Positions 12,401-21,654 of a stretch of 64,000 nt of DNA are shown one piece after another. The stretch is from Trebouxia sp. TZW2008 (Eukaryota; Chlorophyta; Trebouxiophyceae; Trebouxiales; Trebouxiaceae). Position numbers and translations under genes: made by a program. The notes below the pieces were generated by a model that worked only from the letters and a program-made list of their open reading frames with translations, was not told the origin of the DNA and ran no database searches. Where the stretch lies: NCBI GenBank assembly GCA_002118135.1, contig BDIU01000388.1, positions 62,001 to 126,000 on the forward strand. The letters are read 5' to 3'. Every line of letters begins with the position of its first letter. Within the stretch, counting starts at the first letter, position 1.

Positions 12401-15316
12401 TAGCTTGCATACCTGAACTGCGCATTGGGCTATGTGTCGTGGCTCCACTGGCGTTCTTAGAAGGCCTGGAAGAAGAGGAGTGCTGGCGCTGCGACGTGTC
12501 ACGTGACTCATCCCTGCGCTGATTTTTGTTGCTGTCCCTTGAAGCAGCACGGCCACTGTTGCTTCTGTAGGAGTGCTCAGATGTTCTGCTGGCATGTGCT
12601 CCAGAACCAGAGCCAGTGCGAGGAGGGGCAGGAGGGGAGTCTTGAAACCTGGGCAGGTCATGTCACCAGCGTCAATAATAACTATGATATGGCAAATAAT
12701 AATAGGCGTTACACAACAATATGGCAAATGAAACTATGCAGCTTGACTGAAAGTGTCACAGCTTGATGTCACACCCCAACAATCAATGCTCACAAGCTGT
12801 ACCACAAGCAGACAGCTTGGTGAAGCATTCCCTGAGGTCATTCATGCAAACTTCAGCTGAGCACATTAGCTTAGGACTCAAGTGTGTCACAGATGCTCTG
12901 ATGCCTGAGTCAGGCCAATGTCGCAAACCTTGGCAAGGGTGAGCCTACAGGCGCAAGAGGAACGGCCCCGTTACAGGGGCAAGATGAATTTTGCCATGAA
13001 CAAACTCATTTAGTCCTTTCAGCTCAGCACATCAGCTCAGTCAGTAGTTGTAGCAAGGATGCTCTCATGCTCCAGCCAAGTATAGCGCTCAAACCTAGGC
13101 AGGGTTGAGCCAACAGGCGCATGTGGAAAGGCCCTGTCACGAGGGGCAGAGGCTGATTGCTCCTGCCTTGCCCTGCTGTGAAAGCCCCTGCCTGGGCCTA
13201 AACCTGAACGAGGCCTGTTTTCCACCCCCCTGCCACCCCTGGACGCCAAGGGAGGGGTCTCATTTCGCCCATCAAAGCGCTCATAATCAGGCTCACGTCT
13301 GTAGAATAGTCATACATCAGTATTCAACACTTTTTAGCTTATCTTTCAGGTGTGTGTGGCTGAAGTCTTGTCTCTTCAGGCCGGCTTGCTTTCAGCATCA
13401 CAGCCAGGACGTCTGATGTGCCACTTGAACTCAGCTGCATGTGTCAGTTGTGCTGAGCTGCATGTGTTACGTGCATTGAGCTCAAAATAATTGCCGAAAC
13501 TAGCTGGACGCCTGACAGGTGCTGTTGGACAGAGAGCGTATGCCGGGCGCTTTGAGCAGCATGGTAGGCAGAGAGACAGAAAAGAAACAGACAGCATCAT
13601 GGACTCAGCCCTGATGCATGATCAGCGGAGGCTAATCACGCAACTAATTTCTCTGAGCAGTGCTGTGGACTTTGGACACGTCCAGTTGTGCAAACATTTT
13701 GAAGCAGAAAGTCTTAATTGGCAGCCATGAATTTGACACTTTCGTGAGCACACCGCATCATCAGCCATGGAAGTATTGCATGAAGCACTGACGCACTGCC
13801 CATTTGCATTTTGTCAGCATGCCACCACCAACTATGAGGAATGTACACAAGACAAAGCAGAACGCGCTTTGTCACCTATGCTGTCCAGAGTATGCAGCAT
13901 CTCCAAGGCCCTGGCCATACCCCACAGAATTAGGGCCAGGTCCGGACCCCCTAGCAGCCCCTCCCTGCCAACCCCTGCTTGCAGCAGGGCCCCTGGAAAC
14001 AGGCCTACTCAGGTGCCCAGGGGAAGGCCGCCGTTCTTCTTCTGCATACCTCATGGGGCCTCCCAGGTGGCTTCCCTCCCGGGGAGGAGGCGCTCGTGAA
14101 TCAAAATGCGCCGGGCTGCCGTAGCGGGGGTTGGGAGGGGGTGCCGGGGGTTGCAGAGGGGGTGGGGGTGGGCCCTGCCATGGTCCAGGGGAGGGCGTGC
14201 GAGACAGCTCATGTTCAAAGTACATCTGTCCTGAGCCCCGAGGTGCATCCCTGTAGCTGCGAGGCTCTGCTGCAGGCCAGATTGTGCGAGGAGGGGCTTG
14301 TGGCTGCATGCCCTGAGAATGCCCTGGGTATGGGGCTCTTCCACCTTCATGCTGCAATGCATTTGGCAACCATCAGCGCAAAAAGTACAACTTGTTGAGG
14401 CAATGTTACTATTTGTGGTGTACGTCATGGAACCTGACAATCACAGTGACCAACACAATAGTATCTGTGAAAATTGTGATGATGGTGATGGTGATGGTGA
14501 CAGTGACGGTGACGGTGACGCTGATGGTGCTAGTTACTGGCTCAAGCATGTTAGCACTTCTTTCACGTAGAATCAAGTTTGTGTAACCCAAATCTTGTCT
14601 TGCCATACATATGATATATCAAATGTATCAAATGTAAGGAAAATAGCTTACCATCTGTCCATAGCCCCTTCCAGCCATTCCCCTGCCAGGGCCGTGACCT
14701 CGCCCCATATTAGTGTAGGGGTATGCTGCAGTCAACATCAAAGCTGCTGTCAGAATCAAGTCTGCTACAGTAGGTCCTCCTTGAAGCACATGCGAGACAC
14801 ACATGTGTGCATGCACACTTGTACAAAGTCACAGCAGAAGATGCTGTACACAGTCACAGCAGAAGAGGCTGTACACAGTCACAGCAAAAGACGCTGTATG
14901 CAATCACAGCAAAAGAAAGCTAATGTGCTGACCATCATATCGATCATATCTATCGCCAGGAGTGGGGCCTCCAGGATATGCTGGACCAGGGGCTGGACTT
15001 ACATCCCTGTAAGATGGGTAACCAGGACTGTCCTCCCGCCTGCCCCTCTTGGCTGCAGGAAAGTCACTCCTCTCTCGTGCAATCTGCCGCTCATAATAAT
15101 CATAACCTCTTTGAGGTCCTTCTCTCCACTGCACGACAACGGTGCATCTGTTGCTCGATGTGTGCTGCGGCGTCTTTGACATGCTTTGTAGTCGTGTTTG
15201 TACATGTGATGAAAGCTACTGTGTTACAGGAAGCTGTGAATTGACTACGCAGTTGTGAACAGCTGCTATGATCTGCCAAGACTTGTTACCCGGCCCCGAG
15301 GCTGCTCTCTATCCAT
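489..15316 (-). CDS. NCOR/SMRT-like (POWERDRESS-like) SANT-domain corepressor, 19 exons
   Basis: Exons, 5' to 3': 15290-15316, 14933-15128, 14652-14725, 13876-14351, 13095-13298, 12413-12648, 10889-11760, 10003-10518, 9047-9311, 7385-7473, 6978-7142, 6443-6662, 4925-5083, 4333-4525, 3491-3659, 3058-3210, 2330-2447, 1146-1435, 489-962. They sum to 4,896 nt (1,631 aa) with all phases matching. The N terminus (MDREQPRGRWREGP...) is Arg/Gly/Pro-rich as in plant POWERDRESS. KRPKLQFGKGLA (about residue 570) matches the family's KRPRLGWGxGLA motif. A coiled coil with LSEQEESL and AELAEVQAKV follows. SANT1 (about 1022-1072) spans two exons and holds WGKIAEIMGDRTAFQC. SANT2 (about 1212-1252) begins WTEQEEQRLMEA and continues AIAQHVGSRTQKS. 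The C terminus is Gln/Pro-rich. Family members bridge transcription factors to histone deacetylases in the nucleus; that role is inferred here. The introns carry many decayed exon-edge copies. The 3' end could extend if the last exon is spliced. Confidence 0.85.
1436..2060. repeat. Exon-edge ladder upstream of NCOR exon 18
   Basis: The acceptor of exon 18 (gcagactacctgcagct on plus) recurs about five times in the upstream intron, near 1430, 1585, 1705, 1840 and 1985. Each copy is followed by a variant of cacacactgtcagcag. Spacing is roughly 120-150 nt and the copies are diverged. Confidence 0.7.
2448..2890. repeat. Exon-edge ladder upstream of NCOR exon 17
   Basis: Three degenerate copies of the acceptor end of exon 17 lie at about 2515-2590, 2650-2745 and 2800-2890. 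All keep the ctgggcaacatgacc block that forms the acceptor of the functional exon. Period is about 135-140 nt. Confidence 0.75.
3975..4215. repeat. Copies of the donor end of NCOR exon 14 (SANT2)
   Basis: Two partial copies (about 3976-4030 and 4150-4215) repeat the 3' edge of exon 14, which encodes the start of SANT2, with the donor-side sequence gaccctgggtacaggttgtt. They lie downstream of the functional exon edge (4333) in the gene's direction. Confidence 0.7.
5150..5515. repeat. Two extra copies of the GRGKGRG exon of the NCOR-like gene
   Basis: The functional exon (4925-5083) encodes an AT-hook-like GRGKGRGAAAKG run. Two long copies lie at about 5155-5300 and 5385-5510, with a fainter one near 5640-5760. 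The two main copies keep an acceptor and stay open in the coding frame but lack the exon's distal part and its donor. They may be usable as alternative exons. Confidence 0.75.
5828..6001 (-). mobile_element. 174-bp MITE (pogo/Tigger-like ends), degenerate copy
   Basis: The ends are imperfect inverted repeats built on tctctttgtaac. The left TA target duplication is intact; the right one is eroded to TG. The element has the same 174-nt length as the copy at 48578-48751 and shares its core in reverse orientation (the block around ggtccctctg). It sits in an intron of the NCOR-like gene. Confidence 0.7.
6040..6400. repeat. Copies of the donor end of NCOR exon 12 (SANT1)
   Basis: Two copies (about 6049-6140 and 6229-6400) repeat the 3' edge of exon 12 and its donor region (caccttttgctgtcttgtct on plus). 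They lie downstream of the functional edge at 6443 and contain internal duplications of agtcagacagc. Confidence 0.7.
9330..9690. repeat. Copies of the acceptor end of NCOR exon 9
   Basis: Two decayed copies (about 9330-9475 and 9515-9680) of the 5' part of exon 9 lie in the upstream intron. Both keep the block antisense to QQQHFEAVEQHLP (ctcaaaatgctgctgctgag) and part of the tgtagctggctg stretch. Confidence 0.75.
10525..10601. repeat. Tetranucleotide microsatellite (GAGT)n
   Basis: About 19 near-perfect GAGT units lie a few bases upstream (minus sense) of the acceptor of NCOR exon 8. On the minus strand they read as repeated CTCA, giving a pyrimidine-bearing tract that could serve the acceptor. 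Confidence 0.95.
12855..12985. repeat. Copy of the donor end of NCOR exon 5
   Basis: This segment repeats 13020-13150: agctcagcacat, gatgctct, a donor-like caaacc, then gagcc-acaggcgca. It is a single decayed copy of the exon 5 3' edge with its splice donor. Confidence 0.6.
14470..14910. repeat. Simple repeats in early NCOR introns
   Basis: A (GATGGT/GACGGT)n hexanucleotide tract lies at about 14475-14530 in one intron. A run of imperfect cacagcagaagatgctgtac units lies at about 14825-14905 in another. Neither overlaps an assigned exon (14652-14725). Confidence 0.7.
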
Positions 15317-16369
15317 TTCTAGGCGCGCATGGAGGTCTAGATTGAAGACTCTGTTCAGTTCCGCAATAGCGAACGTCCCGCAGAGGCTTTTGCCAGGCAA
15401 CTATAGTCGCACCAGTGTCAGCAGATGGTGCCATTCCAGCTATAAGTGCGCAAGGATGGATGTCAATGATCCTACGCCATTAAGTGGCAATTGCCTAGCC
15501 CGTTCTCAGTCCCCTAAGACGTGGCAACAGCGGCGACTTGCAATAGGCGCAATGGAAGTGTCTGTTTCCAAGCTGCTCTCGGTGCTCCGTAACCACATGT
15601 TTAGTAATATACAAAGCAGTCTTGCTGTGATGCAGTACAATTCGACAGCACATAAGACGCCTTGATAAAACCCTAGCTCCTTCTGCAAGGCAACCTTGAT
15701 CAATCAGCGGTCTCCAACAGTCTGATGCACCTCACAATTGACAAGCTGCCTCATGCTGTCATGATGCTGCCAAAATTGCATGCCCAGACGTGTTGCCCGA
15801 AAATGCGAGCTTGAGCGAGTCCGTGGTATCGGAACGCAACAAAGATCAAAGACTGGTGAAGTTCCTGACAGGCTGTGTGCCACTTTGGCAGTTTGTGCAC
15901 AGCGATTTCTGTGTGCTAATGCTGCGGCGCTGGCTAACACCTTCGCTGCAGTATGGGTCTAGTCTCATCCTGGGAGGCCGCATGGCCAGACAGAATTTGC
16001 GCCCAGCGCACATCAGGCTAACTAGCCTATTCTGAAAGGGGCCTTCTTGACAGCGGCCAGATGAGGCAGATGACTAAAACGAGATTCGACTCCTGCTGTT
16101 GCTGCTGCTTGGCATGGGCTGGGCCGGCTCAAGGCCGAGTCAAGAAGCTTGCGATTGACCATTCGGGCGACACTTGCGCAATGATGCGACAAATCAACAT
16201 GTGATCTTAGCACATTCTACTGCTGACGACTTGAGCGGGGTTTGAGCAAGGCAGGCTTCTATACTAGCAACGTACTCGTGCAGCGCAAGTAACACGCGGT
16301 GTTTGCTGTGCGTGTGAACTACATCTGATGTGATGCATCAAGCAGCTTGCTGGAAACATATTATCGGGC
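15317..16369. other. Divergent intergenic region between the NCOR-like gene and the coiled-coil gene
   Basis: About 1 kb separates two divergent start codons, so both promoters and 5' UTRs should lie here. Short ORFs are present but have no recognisable domain. No clear TATA box or repeat was seen. Confidence 0.5.
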
Positions 16370-17528
16370 ATGAACCTCGCAGGTTTTGGATCACTATGCT
16401 TGCTGCATGCCTGCGATGACCCTCGCATCTGTGTTTATGACGACACCGCTTTAGACGAGCGCTGCACAGGCTTGAATCGTATGGAAGCTCCTGTACAAGA
16501 AGCCAGCGAAGTCACCCGCGCAGCATATACGCATTCCGAGCAGGAGTTGCTAGAGCTGCAGATCCTGCGGCTTCGACAGAAGCTGGCTTTGCAGCAGCTG
16601 TTCCAGGTGAGATCAAACTTGAGGTGCACTGCGTGGAACCAAGTTTGGCAACCCACCGCCTATCATGACACCTTCAGCACTGAATGGGCTTCACTGTGTG
16701 CAGGAAGCATCTCATGTCATGGTGCAGAGGGCAGCTCAACTGGAGATTGACCTAGACCAGACTGCTGCCATGCTTTGTCCCGAATTGGAGGATGCTGCTG
16801 AGCGCAACACTGCCATGCAACAGCTCAACGGACACCTTGCATGGGAAAGGGAGAATAACTGCATGGCCATGATTGCTGTCTCCATCTTGTATGCAGAGCT
16901 GCAAGAGAAGGCTTGCAACCTCAAGACTCTGCAGCATGAGCTTTCCATCACAAAGGTGTCGCGCAGGACTTCACTTTAGTACAGCTGTGCCCAGCTTTGG
17001 CACGTTTGAGCAGCGTGAAAGCGTGCTAATCCTGCATGTTTTGGCATCTTTGCAGCACATGTTGCAAGTTGTATCATCCAACGTCCAACTCACTGCAGGA
17101 ATGCTGGTGTGCTCAGCACAGCAGGCAATGTCATCACTGCTGAAGACTCTTCAAGTCTTGCGCTCCAGCGCCTCATTAACCCGCATGCTAAAATAATCTT
17201 TTTGTCCTCTGCAGGCAAAGCTTGAGCATGCAGAAAAGCTGCTTGCTAAAAGCATGAGCCCTGGACTTATTGCTGACCACCCTGAGGCAACAGCGGTGAC
17301 AACAAGGCCTGCCATGAACTTTAGATCTGCAGCCGACAGCATAGGCAGACCAGCTTTGAAGCTCCAAAGACGCAACAGTTCCCCAGTATGCTGCTGTCAA
17401 AACTCAGCATGAGGTAAGGCTACTGCATAGATTGTTATCCATGCTTCAAATTTCTCGTATATTTTCCCAAGCAGTCAGAAGAGGTCTTGCTTCAAGGCAT
17501 GCAAACTGAGGCGGCACACGCGTCGTGA
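16370..17528 (+). CDS. Coiled-coil protein of unknown function, 5 exons
   Basis: Proposed exons are 16370-16606, 16704-16955, 17056-17154, 17215-17385 and 17475-17528. All join in phase 0 and give 270 aa. A shorter start at 16481 (MEAPVQEA) is equally possible. The exon 1 end (ELLELQILRLRQKLALQQLF) and exon 2 (heptad-like, with LQEKACNLKTLQHEL) predict a long alpha-helical coiled coil. Exon 4 begins AKLEHAEKLLAKS. The third and fourth donors are weak (GTCTTG, GTATGC), so the 3' part is less certain. A further open stretch at about 17640-17710 (ELFQLNQLIRQQ) and another at 17857-17978 may be later exons. The leucine-rich stretch resembles short motifs in plant ELF3, but not enough to name the protein. 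No enzyme domain is visible. Confidence 0.55.
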
Positions 17529-19229
17529 TAACTTTGTGATCTTTGTTGCTTGCCACTGCAATATGTTCAGAATGCACGCTGAGTGAGTTACACTACCAAC
17601 TCAACGAATAGTGACACGCTTTCATCTGTTTTGTGTGTTCACAGTGAGCTATTCCAGCTGAATCAGCTGATCAGGCAGCAGGCTCATGTGCACATACTTG
17701 TTGCAAAAGTGTTGTCCAGACAGCGTGCCTCACTTTCAGCACTATGCTGGTCCAAGCACAACAGCTGCTGCATTCAACGGCAAGCATCATGGGTGCTTTT
17801 GGCTGCAAGCTTACGCTAAGGTTGACTAAGGTCTACGCTGTTAGGTGTCACGGCAGGAGCCTCTGTTCAAAGAGGCAGCCCTGGATGCCTACAATGCAAT
17901 GCCGTCAGCAGCGACTCAGTCCTGTATGGCAGCAATTTTGATACCTGATATTTGTTTGTGACAGTGTTGCAGGCTGACGGTGCAGAGTTCAAGTCTTTCT
18001 TGTATACATCAACCCAAGGCAAAAGCTGCCATTTCTCTGTTTCAGAATAGAAGATAGCCTACTGGCATCGATGCAGCAACGACCCCCAGAGGCCAATCTG
18101 GCACGCACACTGCAGTTGCCTCAAAGCACATGGCAGCTCAAGGGGAACTTCTACTAAATCAGCCCATTGCAACTTTCATGCAGCCCATTGCATTTATCAT
18201 ATGACACTTGGCTGTTCGACATGGCCTTAATCAAGCCTGAAGATCACAGCTTTCAGCTAAAGCAGTGTGATCTTCTGGTCTCATTTGCACTGGGCATTGT
18301 GAACTGCAAAGGTCAAGCACCTGTAGTATATGTTGGTTAAGTTTTGTTCTCAATGCTAAGAACCCAAAACTGGCGATAGCCTTGTATAGCGTTGCAGTAG
18401 ATTAAGCCTGGCAGGAAGCAAACACAGTGCAGGCTGCATGTTCAGTACTTTGATGACTGATGCATGTGATGGCAATCTGTAGCACAGCCATAGCTTTTGC
18501 GTCTATGGGTGTGAGCATCAGACTGTTTGCTTAACTGGCTGAAAAGTCAAATAGTGTCAAGCCTTTTCCTGGTTTTGGAGTAGTATTGTGGTGTATTCCT
18601 TTGCAGATAGTTTAGGCCAAACCATTGCAAGGGTCAAGTTGTTGCAGTTCAGGTCAAGATATGTTTGTATAAGCAGCGTGATGCATCTGCGTCACTTCAG
18701 GGTATCATCATTAGTTTACATGCGGCCACTGGTCTAGTCAGACCTAGCTGGGCTGTTTGCACTTCATCGAGAACGATGCTGATTTCATATAGTGACTTAG
18801 CCCTTTGGGGCCAGTATGTTTGCAGCAGTGCATGTACACTATCCCTAGATACGCAAGATCCGGCGATCCGGCTCTCTCTTTATCAATTGGTTCAAAATGG
18901 CACAAAACAGAGGTAGGTAACCTTGATTGATGGCTGCTGCCCTTTCAGATAGCACTGGTCGCACGATGCCAGAGTTTGAACATAATGTCGGGCGCATGTA
19001 AGTACTGATGCTATGATGGGTGTTGGCTTGCATCTCATTTGTAGGTCTATACACATCGCACATATCTTCATGCAACTGACTTCCAATGCATGCATCAAGA
19101 TCAAACCCTAGCCTCAAGGGCTTGACTTGAGTTTTGGCGCCTTTAGGGAGCGTGACCCGTGACTTGCTGAGGTAAGCTTGATCGAGATGATCATTGCGGC
19201 AGTCACTCCACAGCCCTTGTAGCAGACAC
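17529..19229. other. Mostly silent region with possible extra exons of the upstream gene
   Basis: The first 450 bases hold two open plus-strand stretches after plausible acceptors (near 17640 and 17857) that may extend the coiled-coil gene. From about 18000 to 18890 no coding signal is seen. Around 18893 a plus ATG is followed after 16 nt by a good donor (gtaggt), which could be a short first exon. Confidence 0.35.
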
Positions 19230-19478
19230 ATGTCGGCAATGGAACGGAAGCCGTCCTTCAGCTTTGGCACGCTATGCATGGATGTTGGCACCCCCAACTT
19301 TGCTCAAGGTTTTGTGCAGTCTCCATTGCAGTCGCCAGTGAAAGCTGTCGTCCAACCTGAAGCGGCGCTGCCGGGCGCAGCCGCGTGCTGCGAAAGTGCA
19401 CGGAAAATGAACCCTTGGCAGGATGCTGCAAGTGCCGAAGAACTTTTCTGCCTGGAAGAGCTGGTACGGTTCGACTGA
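19230..19478 (+). CDS. Hypothetical short protein or exon, Ser/Pro motif-bearing
   Basis: An 82-aa open frame begins MSAMERKPSFSFGTLCMD and contains SPLQSPVKAVV and NPWQDAASAEELFCLEEL. The amino-acid mix looks coding, and the Ser-Pro pairs suggest a phosphorylated, disordered protein. A possible donor (gtacgg) near the end means it may be an internal exon rather than a whole gene. No family is recognised. The opposite-strand frame is less convincing. Confidence 0.3.
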   Translation: MSAMERKPSFSFGTLCMDVGTPNFAQGFVQSPLQSPVKAVVQPEAALPGAAACCESARKMNPWQDAASAEELFCLEELVRFD

Positions 19479-21654
19479 CTTTTCCGAGCCGCCAGTTGAT
19501 CGATCGCTTCCTGACGGACAAGCTGTCACCCGCTGCTTTCTCTCACAAGCCTGTGGCCGGCGCAGGAGTGATGTACAATGTTGCACTCTGCCTCAGCATG
19601 TCGCGTAACCCAGCCCACGGCACTGCAGTTGTGCTTCCGGAAGGCGATCTAACAAAGTCAACCATATCCTCCTCAAGCGCTTACTCACAAATGCCCTCGG
19701 CACTCAAGTCTGGCTTGTCGTTACACAACACATTCCTTTTCCAGTTGAGCATACTGTGTCGCACTGACGACCAATTTTGAGCGGTGTATCAATTACTTTT
19801 GTACTGAGGGTGTGTACAGTCTGAGTAGTTGTGGGTGCCGTAGCATGCAACAAATTCAGTTCAGACTATGTATACACATTCACTTGATCAGCAAGGTTTT
19901 CAGCATTTAAGGGTAGCCTGCATCTGCAAGCGAGTAGGTGTTCAGGACAGTTGGGCTGATAAAAGGAGTGAACATATTTGACATACAGGTTACTGCAGTG
20001 ACATACAGGAACTTGAAATCGGTGACAGCATTGCTGCTTTCAGGCGCAATCCCCTTTGCATTGTACATAGACAGTGAATGCCTGAACGTGTTTCCCAAGC
20101 ACAGCGGATCTAGAATAGACAGTTAATGTGTGAACATGTTTCCCACAGCACGGCAGTCCTAGGAGTTCTGGGCTTCTGCAGTACTTGGGGTGTAGCCTAG
20201 TAGTGTGTGCCATCAGTATTCAATTTGTATTGCTTCTATAAGACACAAGTCACCATGCCAGTCATTAGCTGACCTTCAATAGTGGCTTTGTAAGATGCGA
20301 CAAGCCGACTTGACTTAGCTGATGTCACCAGGATGATCAGCACTGTAGAGCCAGATCTTGTCAGAGTGTGATCAAAACCAGTTGTACTGCATCTTTGCAG
20401 AATTTCATGCATACCACCCCTGTCTGCATCAAGCTGCCATGTACTGCTGGTTTCCACGGACAAAACGGGGCCTTATGTAGCTGTGATTCAGATGCACTTG
20501 TACATCCTCAATATCAATAACAATTAATTGGTGGCAAACGTGCTGGTGAAACTTGTGACATTCTCCTAAAAGAGTGTAAAGCTGTCACGTTGTGGTAAAT
20601 CATTGCACACTTTGAAGCTGAAACTGAACTGCTGGTAATGGTCATCCCAATACACTGTTATGCATGCCTTGCCCTCACAATGTCTGCTGCACATGCATCA
20701 GCCAAACTTTGACGGACAGCATATCCACCACATTCACACACTTCATGCCTTGCTGCACAGCATGAACATTGCAGTGTTGCTGCATCAATTAAACCTAGCA
20801 CTTGTAAGACAAGCTTTATGGGTCAAGGTCAAGGTGGACCACAGGTTTACAGGCAGAGGCTGACAGGGATCTGAACTAATTCATGTGACACAAAACCTCA
20901 GTCAATTGACCTGTGCTGAGAACACATGCTTCTGCTTTTGCTGTACGTTCACTCAGAAGGGACAGATACCATCCGTACTGAAGCTGTGCAGTTGCAGCAA
21001 ATCTGCAGCTTGATGCGCTCAGCATTCAAAACCTGTCGTGCATGGACAGCTTTGCCCATCAAACTCTGCTGCCCAGGAAAGCACTGCACACCAGCAATGG
21101 CCAACTGCTCTGCTCTGGCAATGGAAAGCCAGGCACAGCATATGGTGCACGCCCTCAATGTAACAAATCATGCCTGGAGACTTTTCCAAAGCTTGCTTGT
21201 CAGTGCATGTTTAGAAGTCTGCTTCCAGATCACCAAGTAAATCATGCCTGGAGAGCCAGACACAGCACAACAAGCATGCCTCCAGCATTCATTCACGCCT
21301 CAAAGCCTGCAGCACATGCTCAGGATGCTCAGAAAGCTGCGTTTGTGAGTTGTGAGCGGCATTAACATACCAAAGTTGAGGCACATCGATGTTAGTGTCA
21401 TTGATGACAATTGGTGCAGAAGCTTGACACAAATGCTCTGCAAATTGATGCTGCATGCAACATGCCGGTTGATTCAGCTGCAGCTGATGTTGATGCAACC
21501 GTAAAACTGACCGTCCCAATGATTCAATGTATATGGCTGGAGATAGCAGGCACATCCTGTCTTTGGATGCTATCGTGGCTCTGTGCAGGCTGCCATTGTC
21601 CACAGCAAGCCTTGCGTGGCAAATTGTTGGCAGCAAATGTGTCGCGATCACTAC
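19479..21654. other. Gene-poor stretch
   Basis: No exon chain could be built on either strand. ORFs of about 100 codons around 20930-21365 have no protein-like features. A minus stretch at 21657-21678, after an AG acceptor, could be a small terminal exon of the neighbouring bZIP gene if the donor near 21745 is used. Confidence 0.4.
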
